From Phycisphaerae bacterium (lineage in GTDB: Bacteria > Planctomycetota > Phycisphaerae > Sedimentisphaerales > SG8-4): a stretch of DNA of 6,774 nucleotides. The notes under the pieces were generated by a model. It did no database searches. It was not told the origin of the DNA and was given only the letters and a program-made list of their open reading frames with translations. The translations under genes were made by a program, and so were the position numbers. Positions 1-6,462 of this stretch are shown here, piece by piece. The stretch is from the NCBI GenBank assembly GCA_030603035.1, contig JAUVYQ010000134.1, positions 1-6,774 of the forward strand, in the 5' to 3' direction. How positions within the stretch are numbered: the stretch's first letter is position 1; the number at the start of each line of letters is the position of its first letter.

Positions 1-8
1 CTGAGCAT
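1..8 (-). CDS. Possible start of a leftward gene cut off by the window edge
   Basis: On the minus strand an ATG at 8-6 is followed by CTC and two more bases before the window ends. It is preceded by AAAGG at 19-15 with a 6-base spacer, a normal Shine-Dalgarno distance. About 60 bases further upstream lies a TTGACT/TAAAAT promoter in the same direction. Only two codons (Met-Leu) are visible, so no product can be named. The case rests on site order alone: promoter, leader, ribosome binding site, start. It could be chance. Confidence 0.3.
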
Positions 9-78
9 ATTCTACCTTTCTAAAGTCCCTGTAACCTGTGGGCCTTAAAAAACAAAATCGTATAAATGAGCCATATTT

Positions 79-108
79 ATTTTAACACATATAAGATAGC
101 TGAGTCAA
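79..108 (-). promoter_or_regulatory. Sigma70-type promoter reading left
   Basis: On the minus strand there is TTGACT (108-103), an 18-base spacer, and TAAAAT (84-79). These match the -35 and -10 consensus at 5 of 6 positions each. An A-run lies just upstream of the -35 box on the minus strand (T-run at 112-118 on the plus strand) and could act as an UP element. Transcription would begin near 72 and run to the putative ATG at 8-6, giving a leader of about 65 bases. The boxes are seen directly; activity is inferred. Confidence 0.5.
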
Positions 109-178
109 TACTTTTTTTACTCAAACTGACAGGTTTTGGAGGGTGTAGCCAAAATCAGAACAGGCAAGCGGCGTTCTT

Positions 179-292
179 TTAATAACGTTGTGAGATTCCG
201 ACGGCCTCCGGTGGGTAAATCGAATCGCCACCGTCGAACCGGGACGCATAATAGCGAGCCATTTTCTGAATCTCGTGGTAATATTTGAGCAC
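179..292 (-). CDS. Doubtful small open frame, 37 codons, GTG start
   Basis: This minus-strand frame opens with GTG at 292-290, has GGAG four bases upstream, and ends at TAA (181-179). An internal ATG at 262-260 would give 27 residues. The product begins VLKYYHEIQKMARYYASRF and continues with GGDSIYPPEAVG. It is rich in aromatic and charged residues and looks more protein-like than the two longer overlapping minus-strand frames at 117-336, which are Arg/Ser/Thr-rich. An in-frame TAG lies 24 bases upstream of the GTG, so the frame cannot be much longer. I recognise no family; the first part vaguely recalls region 2 of sigma factors, which is not enough to name it. It could be a small protein, a decayed gene end or chance. 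Confidence 0.2.
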   Translation of the reverse strand: MLKYYHEIQKMARYYASRFDGGDSIYPPEAVGISQRY

Positions 293-299
293 CGTGCTC
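287..299. repeat. 13-bp palindrome GAGCAC-C-GTGCTC
   Basis: A perfect 6-bp inverted repeat with a single central base lies in the gene-poor stretch between the tRNA and the left edge. A symmetric site of this size could bind a dimeric regulator, but no promoter sits immediately beside it. It also overlaps the GTG start of the doubtful frame at 179-292. Its function is unknown and it may be chance. Confidence 0.3.
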
Positions 300-360
300 C
301 GGAGAGCTTTTCTCTATCCGCAAACTTAACATACACCCTAATACAAGACAGTTACTTCAC

Positions 361-435
361 TCGGGGAGACAGGATTTGAACCTGCGACCTCTGCGTCCCG
401 AACGCAGCGCTCTGGCCAAACTGAGCTACTCCCCG
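361..435 (-). tRNA. tRNA-Pro, anticodon CGG
   Basis: The reverse strand folds into a complete 75-base cloverleaf. The acceptor stem is CGGGGAG/CTCCCCG with discriminator A. The D stem GCTC/GAGC encloses a loop containing the conserved GG. The anticodon stem CTGCG/CGCAG encloses TTCGGGA, which puts anticodon CGG at plus positions 398-400. The T stem GCAGG/CCTGT encloses TTCAAAT. C1-G72 with A73 is the usual identity of bacterial tRNA-Pro. The 3' CCA is not encoded and must be added by the tRNA nucleotidyltransferase. The tRNA reads CCG codons. It lies 46 bases downstream of the priA stop codon on the same strand but has its own promoter. No clear terminator follows it. Confidence 0.97.
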
Positions 436-451
436 GTAAATCAAAAACCTG

Positions 452-480
452 AGTATAGCACATCAGCTCCACGATTGCAA
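452..480 (-). promoter_or_regulatory. Promoter of the tRNA-Pro gene
   Basis: Reading on the minus strand there is TTGCAA (480-475), a 17-base spacer, then TATACT (457-452). TGC directly before TATACT forms an extended -10 element. The -10 box matches consensus at 5 of 6 positions and the -35 at 4 of 6. Transcription would start near 445, about ten bases before the mature 5' end at 435, leaving a short leader for RNase P. The -35 box begins 2 bases past the priA stop codon, so the tRNA need not depend on read-through from priA. Confidence 0.65.
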
Positions 481-481
481 C

Positions 482-2854
482 CTACAATAAATTGACAGGG
501 TCTATATCTATAGCAACCTTGACCATCGGGCGAATCCGGCATAGCAAGACTCGCAGGCTGCTAAATAATTGTTGCACGGTTGTCGCTTCCGGCGCCTGGA
601 TAATTATTTGCATCCTGTGAAAACGCTGTATTCGACTTATCACCGCCGGCATGGGCCCCCGGACAATCGCTGCCAGATTATCACGCTCGACAATATAGTC
701 GATTCTTTCACGCATCGTCTTGCAGGCAGCGTCAAGTTTATCAAAACTCCTGTCCCGCATAACGATAGCCGCCAGTCGCCAAAACGGCGGCAAATTGCAG
801 GCCTTGCGATGCTTTAATTCCTCTTTGACAAAGCCGTCAAAGTCTCCGCTGAGAGCGAACTGTATGGCCGGCTGGTTCGGTAAAAACGTTTGAACGAAAA
901 CCGTCCCCTTTTTCACGGAGCGCCCCGCCCGACCAGCCACGTGAGAAATCAATTGAAAGGTTCGCTCGTTTGCTCGAAAATCCGGCAGATAAAGGCAAGT
1001 ATCAGCACTAATAACGCCCACTAACATTACGTTTGGAAAATGCAGGCCCTTAGCCAGCATCTGCGTCCCGGCTAATATATCAATGCGACCCTCGCTAAAG
1101 TCTTTCAGAAGCCGGTAATAATCTCTGCTTGCCATAGAATCGCTGTCAATCCTCGAAACACGGGCCTGGGGAAACTTCTTAGCCAGCTCCTCTTCGAGCC
1201 GTTGCGAGCCAAGCCCTATCATAGCCATACCTTTACCGCACAACGGACATTTTTCGGGAACAAGCGTCTGTGCTAAACAATAATGACATACCGCATAACC
1301 ATAATTTATATGCTTTCCCGTAACCGTCCGCATCTGGTCGTAGCCGAAGCGCTTTGATTTGTGAAAGGTCAGCGTTACATCGCAGTTGCGGCAGTGCAGG
1401 GTATGTTTGCAGGATGGGCAGAATACGAAATTACTGTACCCGCGCCTGTTCAAAAGTAAAATCGCCTGCTCGTTTTTTGCGATGGTCTCTTTCAGATGCT
1501 CAGCCAACGGCTCAGAAATCAAATTAACACCATTCTGCGTGAAATATCCCTCTCGCAAATCGACCAGTTTCATTTCAGGAAAGGACAAGTCCATCACCCT
1601 TTTTGGCAGATGCACTACGCTAAAATGCTTTTTGCTGTGGCAATTAAACAATGTCTCTAACGAAGGCGTAGCGCTGCCTAAAATACAATGCGCGCCGCAC
1701 AATTGCGTTCGTTTTATCGCCACGTCTCTGCCGTTATACCGCGGCGCGGTATCCTGCTTGTAGCTTGGCTCGTGCTCTTCGTCAACAACGATAAGCCCGA
1801 GCCTGGCCAGCGGGGCAAAGACCGCCGAGCGAGCGCCGATAACCACGTTAGCATCACCCGATTTTATTTTTTGCCACTGCACATTTCGCTGAGCAGCGGT
1901 CAATCCCGAATGCATCACAGCTATTTTTTCAAATCTTGAGCTGAACCGCTGGACCGTTTGAGCGGTAAGAGCGATTTCAGGAAGCAGCACGATGGCACTT
2001 TTGCCTTCTTGTAAAACCGCCTCGATAGCTCTCATATAAAGCTCAGTTTTGCCGCTGTCGGTAACACCGTGCAAAAGCGTAACGCCAAATTCCCCAGAAT
2101 CTATCTCAGCTTTTATAGAGCCGAGTGCCTTTTGCTGGTCTTCGTTGAGTATCACCTTCTCTGTTTTTATTGACATTCCCTTTGGAATGGCAGGCAAAGA
2201 CTTCAAAATTGTCTTCTGAGCTATTTTGATAATCCCTTTTTCCGCAAGTTTTTCTATGGGCGCAGCCGTACAGCCGACCGCTTCCAAAACACCCTGCAGC
2301 TCTAAAGCCGACTCCGAATGGAAAGCTTTTCTCTCCTGCAGGAACTTAACAATTTGCTTTTGTTTCTTACCCCTCAATTGCTTGACACTTTCTTCAATAT
2401 CAGTGAAGCTGACTGAAAGATAAACATATCTTTGTGTCTTAACCCCTGCACCTTTTTTTACCGCCCCCGGCACCATCGCCGCCAAAACCTGACCGAGCGG
2501 ACAGACATAGTAGCTGCTAATCCACCGGGCCAATTCCATAAGTTCGGCATCCAACAACGGCTCTTTATCAATTACCTTGGCGACTATTTTTAGCTTGCGT
2601 CCCCTGCCGCCAGCGGTAAAAGACTTTTCGAAAGGAACATCGGCTTCTACGCAAAAGCCGATTTGAAGTTTATTTTTTCTGCCGAACGGCGCTTCAACCC
2701 TCTGCCCCACCTCAATCGGCCAGAGCTCATCCGGCACAAGGTAGTCGAACTCCGTATCCACCGCCGATTCAAACACAACACGAACAATATGACTGCAAAT
2801 CGGCTCCTCGACCTCTTCCGATGTGAACAAGCTATCTGTTCTGTATTTGCTCAT
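482..2854 (-). CDS. priA: Primosomal protein N', replication restart helicase PriA
   Basis: PriA is a cytoplasmic superfamily 2 DNA helicase that recognises stalled or recombination-made forks and recruits the primosome so DnaB can be reloaded. The 790 residues cover the whole family architecture. An N-terminal 3'-DNA-end binding domain (about 22-130) is followed by a winged-helix region (about 155-220). Helicase motifs are Walker A GVTDSGKT (263-270), DEEH (358-361), GSATPS (393-398), GTQMLAKGLHFP (596-607) and SHVAGRAGR (637-645). Eight zinc ligands are present as four CxxC pairs: C479/C482, C488/C491, C523/C526 and C536/C539. The protein is longer than E. coli PriA (732), partly because C491 and C523 are 32 residues apart, against about 15 in E. 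coli. The ATG at 2854 has no visible Shine-Dalgarno sequence. lhgO ends 35 bases upstream on the same strand, so co-transcription is likely. Identification is firm. Confidence 0.97.
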   Translation of the reverse strand: MSKYRTDSLFTSEEVEEPICSHIVRVVFESAVDTEFDYLVPDELWPIEVGQRVEAPFGRKNKLQIGFCVEADVPFEKSFTAGGRGRKLKIVAKVIDKEPLLDAELMELARWISSYYVCPLGQVLAAMVPGAVKKGAGVKTQRYVYLSVSFTDIEESVKQLRGKKQKQIVKFLQERKAFHSESALELQGVLEAVGCTAAPIEKLAEKGIIKIAQKTILKSLPAIPKGMSIKTEKVILNEDQQKALGSIKAEIDSGEFGVTLLHGVTDSGKTELYMRAIEAVLQEGKSAIVLLPEIALTAQTVQRFSSRFEKIAVMHSGLTAAQRNVQWQKIKSGDANVVIGARSAVFAPLARLGLIVVDEEHEPSYKQDTAPRYNGRDVAIKRTQLCGAHCILGSATPSLETLFNCHSKKHFSVVHLPKRVMDLSFPEMKLVDLREGYFTQNGVNLISEPLAEHLKETIAKNEQAILLLNRRGYSNFVFCPSCKHTLHCRNCDVTLTFHKSKRFGYDQMRTVTGKHINYGYAVCHYCLAQTLVPEKCPLCGKGMAMIGLGSQRLEEELAKKFPQARVSRIDSDSMASRDYYRLLKDFSEGRIDILAGTQMLAKGLHFPNVMLVGVISADTCLYLPDFRANERTFQLISHVAGRAGRSVKKGTVFVQTFLPNQPAIQFALSGDFDGFVKEELKHRKACNLPPFWRLAAIVMRDRSFDKLDAACKTMRERIDYIVERDNLAAIVRGPMPAVISRIQRFHRMQIIIQAPEATTVQQLFSSLRVLLCRIRPMVKVAIDIDPVNLL

Positions 2855-2889
2855 TTATTAGCCGAGCTGGTTCAGTTTAAAATCTAATT

Positions 2890-4110
2890 TTAGAGCTTAA
2901 AGTATTCCGTAGCAATTTGGTTTACATAATCGCCGATGGCCAGCGATGCCGTTGCAGCCGGCGACGGTGCATTCAAAACGTGAATAGAATTGCCTCGTCT
3001 GACTACTACAAAATCATCAATCGGTTTGCCGTCCCGACCAACCGCCTGAGCGCGCACGCCGGCATTTCCGGGCTTTATATCTTCGGCGCCAAGCGAAGGA
3101 ATAAGCCGTTGTAATTGCCGAAGGAATAGTTTTTTGAAAAAGGCCCTTGTGTACTCGTCCAGGCCATATTTCCAATGCCGGAGAAACATCTTCCACGTCC
3201 CCAAATAAGACAGTGAATCCCAGCAGTCTCTCACGCTAAAATCGGTTTTGCGATAACCTTCCCTCTTAAATGAAAAAACTGCGTTTGGGCCGCACTCGAC
3301 TGAACCATCAATCTTACGGGTAAAATGAACGCCGAGAAAGGGAAAAGCCGGGTCCGGAACCGGATAAATCAAACTCTTAACCTTTTTGGCGCCTTTTTTT
3401 GTCAACTCATAATAATCCCCCCGGAAGGGCACTATTTTCACACCAGCCTCAACGCCGTCCAGTTTGGCAATTCTGTCGCAGTGAAGTCCCGCACAATTGA
3501 TAATATATCTTGCGGCAAAAGTCCCTTTATTTGTAACGACCTTTGTAAAAGAATCGTGCTTTTCAAGACCCAATACTTTATGCGAAGTCAGAACTCTATT
3601 GCCCTGCGATTCCGCCGCTATCAACTTGCCCAATTTCTTTGCAACTTCAGTGAAATTGATAATCCCTGTGCAGGGCACGCGTATAGCTGCGATGCCGCGG
3701 CAAGATGGCTCTGCTTTCTTTATTTCGTCCGGCCCAATCTTTTCAATCCCTTCTATCTCGTTTTCCAGACCGTTGCGGAAAATCTGTTCGAGGTTAGCCA
3801 GTTCTTTTTCCTGCGTTGCGACAATTATTTTCCCGCAAATCTCGTAAGGAATATTATGCTCTCTGGCAAAAGCCATAAGTTCTTCGCGTCCTTTGGCACA
3901 GGTTTTTGCCTTATTCGAGCCGGGCTTATAGTACAGCCCCGAATGAATAACGCCGGAATTATGCCCGGTCTGATGGGCCGCCAACTGCTCTTCTTTTTCC
4001 AGTACGGCAATTGAGGTGTCAGGATGATGCAATTGAATCTTGTAGGCCGAGGCCAGACCGACAATCCCACCGCCTATCACCACAATATCAAAATCAACTC
4101 CCTGTCCCAT
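2890..4110 (-). CDS. lhgO: L-2-hydroxyglutarate oxidase/dehydrogenase, FAD-dependent
   Basis: LhgO oxidises L-2-hydroxyglutarate to 2-oxoglutarate, with electrons passing through FAD to the quinone pool or oxygen. It acts in lysine/glutarate breakdown or in removing this by-product. The 406-residue protein has the DAO fold: dinucleotide motif VIGGGIVG (11-18), an acidic end of the second strand (VLEKE, 36-40), and the family signature HQTGHNSGVIHSGLYY (46-61). Further conserved blocks are FRGDYYEL (229-236), the substrate-side HFTR...ECGPNA (262-277), GVRAQ (351-355) and the C-terminal FAD contact NAPSPAATASL (380-390). Length is normal for the family (about 400). I chose the ATG at 4110: AGGA lies 7 bases upstream. 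A TTG two codons earlier (4116) is too close to that site. Electron acceptor and physiological role cannot be read from the sequence. Being first in the minus-strand unit, it probably shares a transcript with priA. Confidence 0.93.
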   Translation of the reverse strand: MGQGVDFDIVVIGGGIVGLASAYKIQLHHPDTSIAVLEKEEQLAAHQTGHNSGVIHSGLYYKPGSNKAKTCAKGREELMAFAREHNIPYEICGKIIVATQEKELANLEQIFRNGLENEIEGIEKIGPDEIKKAEPSCRGIAAIRVPCTGIINFTEVAKKLGKLIAAESQGNRVLTSHKVLGLEKHDSFTKVVTNKGTFAARYIINCAGLHCDRIAKLDGVEAGVKIVPFRGDYYELTKKGAKKVKSLIYPVPDPAFPFLGVHFTRKIDGSVECGPNAVFSFKREGYRKTDFSVRDCWDSLSYLGTWKMFLRHWKYGLDEYTRAFFKKLFLRQLQRLIPSLGAEDIKPGNAGVRAQAVGRDGKPIDDFVVVRRGNSIHVLNAPSPAATASLAIGDYVNQIATEYFKL

Positions 4111-4117
4111 TACCAAA

Positions 4118-4121
4118 TCCT
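4118..4121 (-). promoter_or_regulatory. Ribosome binding site deciding the lhgO start
   Basis: AGGA on the minus strand lies 7 bases before the ATG at 4110-4108. A TTG codon at 4116-4114, in the same frame, is only one base from this site and is therefore an unlikely start. This sets the product at 406 rather than 408 residues. Confidence 0.6.
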
Positions 4122-4168
4122 AAAAACCAAAGAACCGTGATTTTACGCTTACCCGCAACCCGCCGGTG

Positions 4169-4229
4169 ATTGTCCCAGTTTGAGACGGCTATGTCAAGAT
4201 TTGACAACTCCTCCCGTCGCCTTTACTAT
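4169..4229. promoter_or_regulatory. Divergent promoter pair built on a TTGACA palindrome
   Basis: TGTCAA-gat-TTGACA (4192-4206) is a perfect 6-bp inverted repeat, so each strand carries an exact -35 consensus. On the plus strand a 17-base spacer leads to TACTAT (4224-4229). On the minus strand a 17-base spacer leads to GACAAT (4174-4169). Each -10 matches consensus at 4 of 6 positions. The palindrome lies in the divergent gap between lhgO and the M14 peptidase gene. It could give coupled, mutually exclusive transcription of both, or simply be an operator. The arrangement is seen directly; the promoter reading is inference. Confidence 0.4.
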
Positions 4230-4230
4230 T

Positions 4231-4286
4231 GTCATTCTGAGCCCTTCGCTTCGCTCGACTCGAGGATAAACTCCGCGAAGAAGCTC
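4231..4286. repeat. CHSERS-type dispersed intergenic repeat
   Basis: The block starting GTCATTCTGAGCCCTTCG and continuing through GGATAAACTC to CGAAGAAGCTC has the wording of a short repeat seen between genes in many uncultured bacteria. It is often mis-annotated as short proteins containing CHSER or similar; here the plus frame reads CHSEPFASLDSR. It can fold into an imperfect hairpin: GAGC (4239-4242) with GCTC (4283-4286), and CTTCGC (4244-4249) with GCGAAG (4275-4280). I recognise the family from memory and could not search for other copies. The repeat would lie in the leader of the peptidase mRNA if the upstream promoter is used. Confidence 0.55.
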
Positions 4287-4340
4287 AACTCCTATCCGTC
4301 TCCAATCTTTTTTTTGCCTTTAAGTGCACCAAGAATAGTT

Positions 4341-4346
4341 TATAAT
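4341..4346 (+). promoter_or_regulatory. Perfect -10 box upstream of the M14 peptidase gene
   Basis: TATAAT lies 55 bases before the ATG at 4402 and would give a leader of about 50 bases. No good -35 box is at the right distance: the best is TTTAAG with a 16-base spacer (3 of 6). A T-run lies at 4308-4315. This site competes with the TTGACA/TACTAT pair further upstream as the promoter of the peptidase gene, and would leave the CHSERS-type repeat outside the transcript. Confidence 0.4.
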
Positions 4347-4401
4347 CCCGCTGTATTCGTATCCTGCCGAAAAAAACGAACCACCTGAAAGGACATCTGA
4401 T

Positions 4402-5184
4402 ATGAATAGGAAACGGTCGATTATTTTGACAGTTTGTGCCCTGTTTGCTGCGCTGGCCTTTGCCGGCTGCTACCAGCCCGTGGACTACCCTGTGATAGTT
4501 GACGTCCCACAGCCCCCCGCAGTTGAGCCGGCGATACAGCGTAGGATTGTCGGTACATCCATCGAGAACCGCCCAATTACATGCACCGTGCTCGGTGAAG
4601 GCCAGGACGTAACTTTCATCCTCGCTGCAATACATGGCAGCGAGCCGGCCGGAATACCACTTGTCCGGCGCCTCGCACAGTATCTCCAGCAGTACCCACA
4701 CCTGCTGCAGGGACGCAAGGTCGTCCTTCTGCCGGTGGCTAATCCGGACGGCGTCGCTCACAGTACCCGTTACAACGCCCGCGGCGTGGACCTGAACCGC
4801 AACTTCTCAACAGCCAACCGTCTTAATATCAAACGGTTCGGACGCACCGCACTTTCCGAGCCGGAGGCCCGTGTCATTGACCGACTCATCCGGCAATACG
4901 CTCCTGACCGTGTTGTCAGCATTCACCAGCCGCTGGCCTGCATCGACTACGACGGTCCCGGAAAAGCCCTGGCCAGACGCCTGGCCGAATATTGTAATTT
5001 GCCTCTGATAAAGCTGGGCCCAAAGCCCGGCTCGCTGGGCTCATACGCAGGAGTTACTTTGGGAATTCCTATCATAACCCTCGAACTGCCCCACATCGCC
5101 GATAGGCTCAATTCGCAGCGCCTCTGGCAGCGATACGGCCCCGCACTCATCGCCGCCGTCGTATATCCCGACAGGGTCAAATAA
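4402..5184 (+). CDS. M14 zinc peptidase lipoprotein, MpaA-like murein peptide amidase
   Basis: The closest family I recognise is MpaA, which removes meso-diaminopimelate from murein tripeptide by cutting the gamma-D-glutamyl-Dap bond. Zinc ligands are H78 and E81 (IHGSE) and H175 (SIHQPLAC), and the catalytic Glu is E228 (ITLELP). N132/R133 in GVDLNRNF match the substrate carboxylate site, and PGSLGSYAG (209-217) matches the PGSFGSW block of MpaA. Residues 1-23 form a lipoprotein signal: MNRKR, a hydrophobic core, and lipobox FAGC with C23 as the lipidated residue. The enzyme should therefore be anchored outside the cytoplasmic membrane, whereas E. coli MpaA is cytoplasmic. A Pro-rich linker (30-43) follows. 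The ATG has AAAGGA (4388-4393) 8 bases upstream. By eye the gene is more GC-rich and uses more C-ending codons than its neighbours. The exact substrate is inferred. Confidence 0.88.
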   Translation: MNRKRSIILTVCALFAALAFAGCYQPVDYPVIVDVPQPPAVEPAIQRRIVGTSIENRPITCTVLGEGQDVTFILAAIHGSEPAGIPLVRRLAQYLQQYPHLLQGRKVVLLPVANPDGVAHSTRYNARGVDLNRNFSTANRLNIKRFGRTALSEPEARVIDRLIRQYAPDRVVSIHQPLACIDYDGPGKALARRLAEYCNLPLIKLGPKPGSLGSYAGVTLGIPIITLELPHIADRLNSQRLWQRYGPALIAAVVYPDRVK

Positions 5185-5307
5185 AGACACCGACAGCTCT
5201 ACGCTCATCTCTTAAAAAATCCGTGAAATCTGCGGTTGATTTTTATTGACCATCGGCGATTATTAAATAAACTCCAGCTAAAACATTTATTTCCCAACAG
5301 CTAAATA
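5185..5307 (+). other. Gap between peptidase gene and dprA with a weak stem and weak promoters
   Basis: AAAAATC (5215-5221) can pair with GATTTTT (5238-5244), with a short CG-rich inner part around ATCCGTGAAATCTGCGG. The T-run is part of the stem and then continues only as ATTG, so this is at best a poor terminator for the peptidase gene. Two weak promoter readings point at dprA: TTGACC (5246-5251) with TAAACT (5268-5273, spacer 16), and TTGATT (5236-5241) with TATTAA (5261-5266, spacer 19). Neither is decisive. dprA may be read from the peptidase promoter, from here, or both. Confidence 0.3.
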
Positions 5308-6462
5308 ATGGCAGAATTGCAGCAGAATTCCGTTGATATTGAAAAATGGCTCAAATTAATCAGGGCCGATAGCGTCGGCCCAACCACTTTTGCAAAGCTT
5401 ATAAAGCATTTCGGCTCGGCGGAGAGGGCCCTGGGTGCTTCGGCCGGCGAATTGGCAGGAATAGATGGGGTAGGTTTCAAGACTTCTGAACAAATTGCCC
5501 GAACGCGTGACAAATTCGACGCAACCGCTGAGCTGGAGTTGGCCGAGAAGCTCGGCGTCTGCATAATTCACATTGCCGATGAGCGTTATCCCACTGTATT
5601 GAAAAGGATTTACGACCCACCGCCGGTTCTTTACATAAAGGGCAGTTTGACCAGCGCCGACAATTTGGCTATTTCGATAGTTGGTTCCCGGCGGTGCAGT
5701 TTGTATGGCCAGGAGCAATCTTCCCGGCTTGCTCATTTTTTAAGTTCAGCCGGCTTCACTATTTGTTCCGGAATGGCCCGCGGCATAGATAGCGCCGCAC
5801 ATCAAGGTGCGCTATCAGCCCGTGGCCGCACAATCGCGGTGCAGGGCTGCGGCCTGGCAAACATCTTTCCACCGGAAAACAAGAAGCTGTTTGAACTTAT
5901 AGCCGAATCCGGCGCCTGCATTAGCGAGTTGCCGCTGCGGTACGAGCCGCTGGCGGATAACTTCCCGCCCCGCAACAGGATAATAGCGGGCCTGTCGCTG
6001 GGCACGATTATTGTCGAGGCCGGCCTGCGTTCAGGAGCGTTAATCACGGCCAGAGCAGCACTTGAGAACAATCGTGAGGTGATGACGGTGCCGGGGAAAA
6101 TTGATTCGCCGTTGAGTAAAGGCAGCCATCAGTTGATAAAACAGGGGGCGAAGCTGGTAGAATCCGTTGAAGATGTGATGGAAGCGCTCGGCTATATCGG
6201 CGAACAGTTGCAAAGCCATGTAAGTGCGGCGGCGGAAAGGGCGGCTGAAGAGGTCGAGACGCCTTTGTTTGATGTGAGCCGGTTGAAGCTAAGTGATGAT
6301 GAAAGAAGGATTTATGATTGTCTGAGCAAAGAGCCGTTGCACATAGAGCAGATAATTGCGGATACGAATTTGACGCCGGGCAGTGTAAATGCCGGCTTGG
6401 TATCACTACGGCTGAAGGGGTTGATAAAGCAACTGCCGGGCAGTTTGTTCGTGCGAGGTTAG
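5308..6462 (+). CDS. dprA: DNA-processing protein DprA (Smf), RecA loader
   Basis: DprA binds single-stranded DNA entering during natural transformation, protects it and loads RecA. It is also kept in many bacteria not known to be competent. The 384 residues contain the full three-part architecture. An N-terminal helix-hairpin-helix/SAM-like domain (about 12-75, with SVGPTTF and GIDGVG) comes first. The Rossmann-like core (about 85-295) has IVGSRRCSLYG (124-134), SGMARGIDSAAHQGAL (154-169), FPPRNRIIAGLS (219-230), GTIIVEAGLRSGALITA (232-248) and KGSHQLIKQGAKLV (271-284). A C-terminal winged helix (about 325-383) ends it. Usual LGCG reads QGCG (179-182). The ATG at 5308 is the first possible start because an in-frame TAA sits at 5302-5304; there is no Shine-Dalgarno sequence. 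The last codons run straight into a repeat-rich region, and the stop codon overlaps one repeat copy. No com genes are visible to support competence. Confidence 0.96.
   Translation: MAELQQNSVDIEKWLKLIRADSVGPTTFAKLIKHFGSAERALGASAGELAGIDGVGFKTSEQIARTRDKFDATAELELAEKLGVCIIHIADERYPTVLKRIYDPPPVLYIKGSLTSADNLAISIVGSRRCSLYGQEQSSRLAHFLSSAGFTICSGMARGIDSAAHQGALSARGRTIAVQGCGLANIFPPENKKLFELIAESGACISELPLRYEPLADNFPPRNRIIAGLSLGTIIVEAGLRSGALITARAALENNREVMTVPGKIDSPLSKGSHQLIKQGAKLVESVEDVMEALGYIGEQLQSHVSAAAERAAEEVETPLFDVSRLKLSDDERRIYDCLSKEPLHIEQIIADTNLTPGSVNAGLVSLRLKGLIKQLPGSLFVRG

Noticed and set aside
199..236. Alternative stems CGACGG/CCGTCG (199-204 with 231-236) and CGGTGG/CCACCG (209-214 with 228-233), suggestive of an attenuator or RNA gene
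   Set aside because: There is no T-run, no adjacent downstream gene and no match to an RNA family I know; such stems are expected by chance in a GC-rich stretch.
117..336. Two overlapping 71-codon minus-strand frames between the left edge and the tRNA
   Set aside because: Both are Arg/Ser/Thr-rich with no domain or convincing start site, they overlap each other, and they resemble random translation of moderately GC-rich DNA.
361..435. tRNA-Pro as an attachment site for an integrated element
   Set aside because: No integrase gene and no second copy of the tRNA 3' end are seen within the window.
3325..4014. 229-codon plus-strand frame
   Set aside because: It lies wholly antisense inside lhgO, whose family motifs are intact along the whole length; it is a shadow frame.
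4285..4761. 158-codon minus-strand frame across the divergent gap and the peptidase gene start
   Set aside because: It is antisense to the lipoprotein signal and zinc site of the peptidase gene, and its own product has no recognisable domain.
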